Source: Methanobrevibacter sp.
Lineage (GTDB): Archaea; Methanobacteriota; Methanobacteria; Methanobacteriales; Methanobacteriaceae
DNA length: 6,063 bases
Assembly (NCBI GenBank): GCA_016838945.1
Contig: JADLKP010000142.1
Location: 1-6,063, forward strand
Direction: 5' to 3'
Both the position numbers and the translations under genes were made by a program. Shown here piece after piece: positions 4,337 to 6,063 of the stretch. The notes under the pieces are model-generated. The model had not been told where the DNA came from. It made no database searches and worked only from the letters and a program-made list of their open reading frames with translations. Every line of letters starts with the position of its first letter. The stretch's first letter is position 1.

Positions 4337-4741
4337 TTAAACCAGATATCCTTCAACTGCCAGATACTTCTTCTGCCTTAAGATAACTAATGCAATTCCT
4401 TTCTTCTTGGCCTTTTTCCTCAAATTGGCATCATTTGTAGCCAATACCTTCGAAATTCTGATTAAAGCATCATCTACAGACTCGCCATCATTCAAAGGAA
4501 TGTCTCTAACTTCAATCTCATCGGATTGTGCAATTTTCAAACCTAAACCAGCAGCCAGTCTAACCTTACCTTTACTGTTGTTTTTCAGTCCTTTAAGTTC
4601 ATTCAGGACAAAGCTTGTTGTAACCAACTTGTAATTAGGTAAAATTCTTTTAAACTCTTCCAGAATATCTATATTGAATTGAAAAGGAATCATGAAAAAG
4701 TTAGTATCAATAAATACCTCTCTTTTATCCTCAGATTCCAT
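4337..4741 (-). CDS. PIN-domain nuclease, Fcf1-like (probable rRNA processing)
   Basis: A 134-residue single-domain PIN protein, a fold of metal-dependent endoribonucleases. The acidic metal-binding residues are visible: Asp12 in VFIDTNFFM, Glu48 in LNELKGL, Asp90/Asp91 in SVDDALI and Asp104 in LATNDANLR. The ATND motif and the basic run RKKAKKKG (108-115) followed by ILRQKKYL resemble archaeal relatives of eukaryotic Fcf1/Utp24, which cut pre-rRNA. The start chosen is ATG at 4741, preceded by an SD-like GTGAT; an upstream in-frame TTG at 4783 would add 14 residues but has no SD. It sits just downstream of aIF2 gamma, a placement conserved in euryarchaea, which supports a translation or ribosome-biogenesis role. 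Many PIN proteins are VapC toxins, but no antitoxin gene adjoins. The exact substrate is not known from sequence. Confidence 0.88.
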   Translation of the reverse strand: MESEDKREVFIDTNFFMIPFQFNIDILEEFKRILPNYKLVTTSFVLNELKGLKNNSKGKVRLAAGLGLKIAQSDEIEVRDIPLNDGESVDDALIRISKVLATNDANLRKKAKKKGIALVILRQKKYLAVEGYLV

Positions 4742-4744
4742 GTT

Positions 4745-4749
4745 ATCAC
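4745..4749 (-). promoter_or_regulatory. SD-like GTGAT supporting the PIN-gene ATG start
   Basis: Minus-strand GTGAT ends three bases before the ATG at 4741, in the same register relative to the start as the GTGA of the GGAGGTGA site at 532-539. The upstream TTG at 4783 has no comparable site. Confidence 0.4.
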
Positions 4750-4788
4750 AGTTAACTAAATTTTTAAAACAACGGTTCAGCAATAATC

Positions 4789-4818
4789 AAAAATGAAAAA
4801 TCATACATTTTTATGATT
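4789..4818 (-). terminator. Hairpin with U-tracts at the end of aIF2 gamma
   Basis: On the minus strand AATCATA (4818-4812) pairs with TATGATT (4805-4799) around a 6-base loop. The first bases of the stem belong to the aIF2 gamma stop codon. U5 tracts follow (4800-4796 and 4793-4789). The layout repeats that at the end of S27ae. Only 75 bases separate the stop from the PIN start, so this may be a partial terminator that lowers PIN expression relative to aIF2 gamma. Confidence 0.5.
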
Positions 4819-6040
4819 ATTGAATGATACCGAATCCAATCAATCTCCAACGAGCACCTACTCTACGGGATAAAGCTACCCTATCACCTTTATCAGCACA
4901 GACAGGTAATTTCAATGCAACGCTGACATTTTTCTTAACTTTGGTTACAACACCGATAGTGGTGGTTGTTCCACAGTTAATCATTAAAGGCTCTTTAATT
5001 TTAATTGGATCTACTTTTCTTTCATCTTTAGTTCCTACAACACGTTCCAATAGTTCAGTTTTCATATCAAAACTATGCAACACTTCAGGCAATGTACCTT
5101 CAGCACCAGCAACAGAACCGGATAATGAATCAGCTTTGGTTAATGCAGGGTCTAATTTGGTAGCTACACCAATAAGACCACCAGGTCCGACTTCTTCAAC
5201 TGATTCTCCACCAGCTTCCAAGCCGATGATTTCAGAAGTTAAGCTAATCCATTTGTTTTGTTTGCTTTCTTTAACATTAATTCCAGGTCTAATTTCAATA
5301 ATATCTCCTAATTTAAGAGTACCTTGAACTAAACTTCCACCGATTACTCCACCCTTGATTTTCTTAGGATGGGAACCCGGCTTATTAATATCAAAAGATC
5401 TGGCTACATGCATTCTAGCAGGTTTGTCCAATTCCTTTTCTGGTGTAATGATTGTATCGTTGATAGCCTTAATAAGAATGTCAATATTAGCTCCTTGTTG
5501 AGCGGATACTGGAATGATTGGAGCATCTTCTGCACAAGTACCTTTTACGAATTCCTTGATTTCATTGTAACTCTCAATAGCTCTTTCTCTAGGAACAATA
5601 TCCACTTTATTCTGAACTACAACTACGTCTTTAACACCAATAACATCAAGTGCCATCAAGTGTTCTTTGGTTTGTGGTTGCGGACATTCTTCGTTAGCTG
5701 CAATTACCAAAACAGCACCATCCATTATCGCTGCACCAGATAACATAGTAGCCATCAAAGTCTCGTGTCCTGGAGCATCTACAAATGATACTTTTCTAAC
5801 GACTTCAGTTTCACTTCCACAATGTTCACAAACATCCTTAGTAGTGTAACATAAAGGTTCTTCACAATTAGGACATTTTCGAAATTCAATATCTGCATAT
5901 CCTAAACGAATTGAAATACCTCTTTTTGTTTCTTCACTGTGAGTATCTGTCCATACACCAGATAATGCTTTGGTAAGTGTTGTTTTTCCGTGATCGACAT
6001 GGCCCACAAGTCCTATGTTAACATCAGATTGTACTTTCAC
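4817..6040 (-). CDS. Translation initiation factor aIF2 subunit gamma
   Basis: A 407-residue GTPase, the core subunit of heterotrimeric aIF2, which brings Met-initiator tRNA to the small ribosomal subunit. Domain G (about 1-205) has GHVDHGKTT (13-21, P-loop), a switch I region with the conserved ETKRGISIRLGYAD (37-50), a zinc knuckle with CPNC (56-59) and CEHC (71-74), DAPGH (88-92), NKVD (144-147) and SAQQ (179-182). Domains II and III (about 206-407) are EF-Tu-like beta barrels, with RSFDINKPG (214-222), GGVIGGSLVQG (230-240) and the end GARWRLIGFGII (395-406). Length is normal and all GTPase motifs are intact. The start is GTG at 6040, with SD GGTG (6050-6047) at 6-base spacing. Only 23 bases lie upstream in the window; in related methanogens the next gene is ribosomal protein S6e. 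It leads into the PIN gene. Confidence 0.97.
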   Translation of the reverse strand: MKVQSDVNIGLVGHVDHGKTTLTKALSGVWTDTHSEETKRGISIRLGYADIEFRKCPNCEEPLCYTTKDVCEHCGSETEVVRKVSFVDAPGHETLMATMLSGAAIMDGAVLVIAANEECPQPQTKEHLMALDVIGVKDVVVVQNKVDIVPRERAIESYNEIKEFVKGTCAEDAPIIPVSAQQGANIDILIKAINDTIITPEKELDKPARMHVARSFDINKPGSHPKKIKGGVIGGSLVQGTLKLGDIIEIRPGINVKESKQNKWISLTSEIIGLEAGGESVEEVGPGGLIGVATKLDPALTKADSLSGSVAGAEGTLPEVLHSFDMKTELLERVVGTKDERKVDPIKIKEPLMINCGTTTTIGVVTKVKKNVSVALKLPVCADKGDRVALSRRVGARWRLIGFGIIQ

Positions 6041-6046
6041 AGATTA

Positions 6047-6052
6047 CACCTT
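6047..6052 (-). promoter_or_regulatory. SD site for the GTG start of aIF2 gamma
   Basis: Minus-strand AAGGTG lies 6 bases before the GTG at 6040-6038. There is no ATG nearby in frame, and the protein's N-terminus (MKVQSDVNIGLVGHVDHGKT) is the normal family beginning. Confidence 0.6.
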
Positions 6053-6063
6053 TAATTTTTTTA

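Noticed and set aside
4337..4741. PIN protein as a VapC toxin of a VapBC pair
   Set aside because: No small antitoxin-like ORF is adjacent, and the gene sits between aIF2 gamma and rpo7 in a conserved housekeeping context.
4742..4783. TTG start adding 14 residues to the PIN protein
   Set aside because: There is no SD before TTG at 4783, the extra residues do not resemble a PIN N-terminus, and the ATG at 4741 has an SD-like GTGAT in register.
4824..5327. 167-codon plus-strand ORF opposite aIF2 gamma
   Set aside because: It is wholly antisense to a highly conserved GTPase gene, has no SD, and its composition reflects the complementary codons. The same applies to the plus-strand ORFs at 5369-5743 and 5667-5849.

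Overview
The window looks like an archaeal chromosome segment, most likely from Methanobrevibacter or a close relative in the Methanobacteriales. The reasons are a very AT-rich base composition, TATA-type promoters, Shine-Dalgarno (SD) sites, archaeal-type information genes (aIF2 gamma, Rpo7/RpoE, Spt4, S24e, S27ae), a GTP-dependent dephospho-CoA kinase and a DUF4013 membrane protein. The genus is inferred from gene content and composition, not from a search.

All recognisable genes lie on the minus strand, so transcription runs from high to low coordinates: aIF2 gamma (6040-4817), a PIN-domain nuclease of the Fcf1-like type (4741-4337), RNA polymerase subunit Rpo7 (4171-3587), Spt4 (3587-3405), a DUF4013 membrane protein (3001-2189), GTP-dependent dephospho-CoA kinase (1935-1435), ribosomal protein S24e (1356-1039) and ribosomal protein S27ae (1011-853, 52 residues). 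Apart from the DUF4013 gene this is a conserved archaeal information-processing neighbourhood: translation initiation, probable rRNA processing, transcription and small-subunit ribosomal proteins, with a CoA-biosynthesis gene embedded. The DUF4013 gene, with its own promoter and terminator and long AT-rich flanks, splits the conserved series between spt4 and the kinase gene.

Start codons needed care. aIF2 gamma starts at GTG, and Rpo7 and the kinase start at TTG, each with an SD at good spacing. For the PIN gene an internal ATG with an SD fits better than the upstream TTG. Several genes end in hairpins followed by U-rich tracts, and two of these hairpins include the stop codon.

The left 850 bases hold no conventional gene. 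Bases 1-310 carry a cluster of inverted repeats, including a 14-bp and an 18-bp stem with one bulged A each. Bases 460-618 on the plus strand hold a TATA box, the best SD in the window (GGAGGTGA) and a 24-codon ORF encoding an almost wholly hydrophobic peptide. This possible small membrane protein, transcribed toward the ribosomal-protein operon, is the most interesting candidate here. The rest is ordinary housekeeping sequence, and I see no convincing new multi-gene system.
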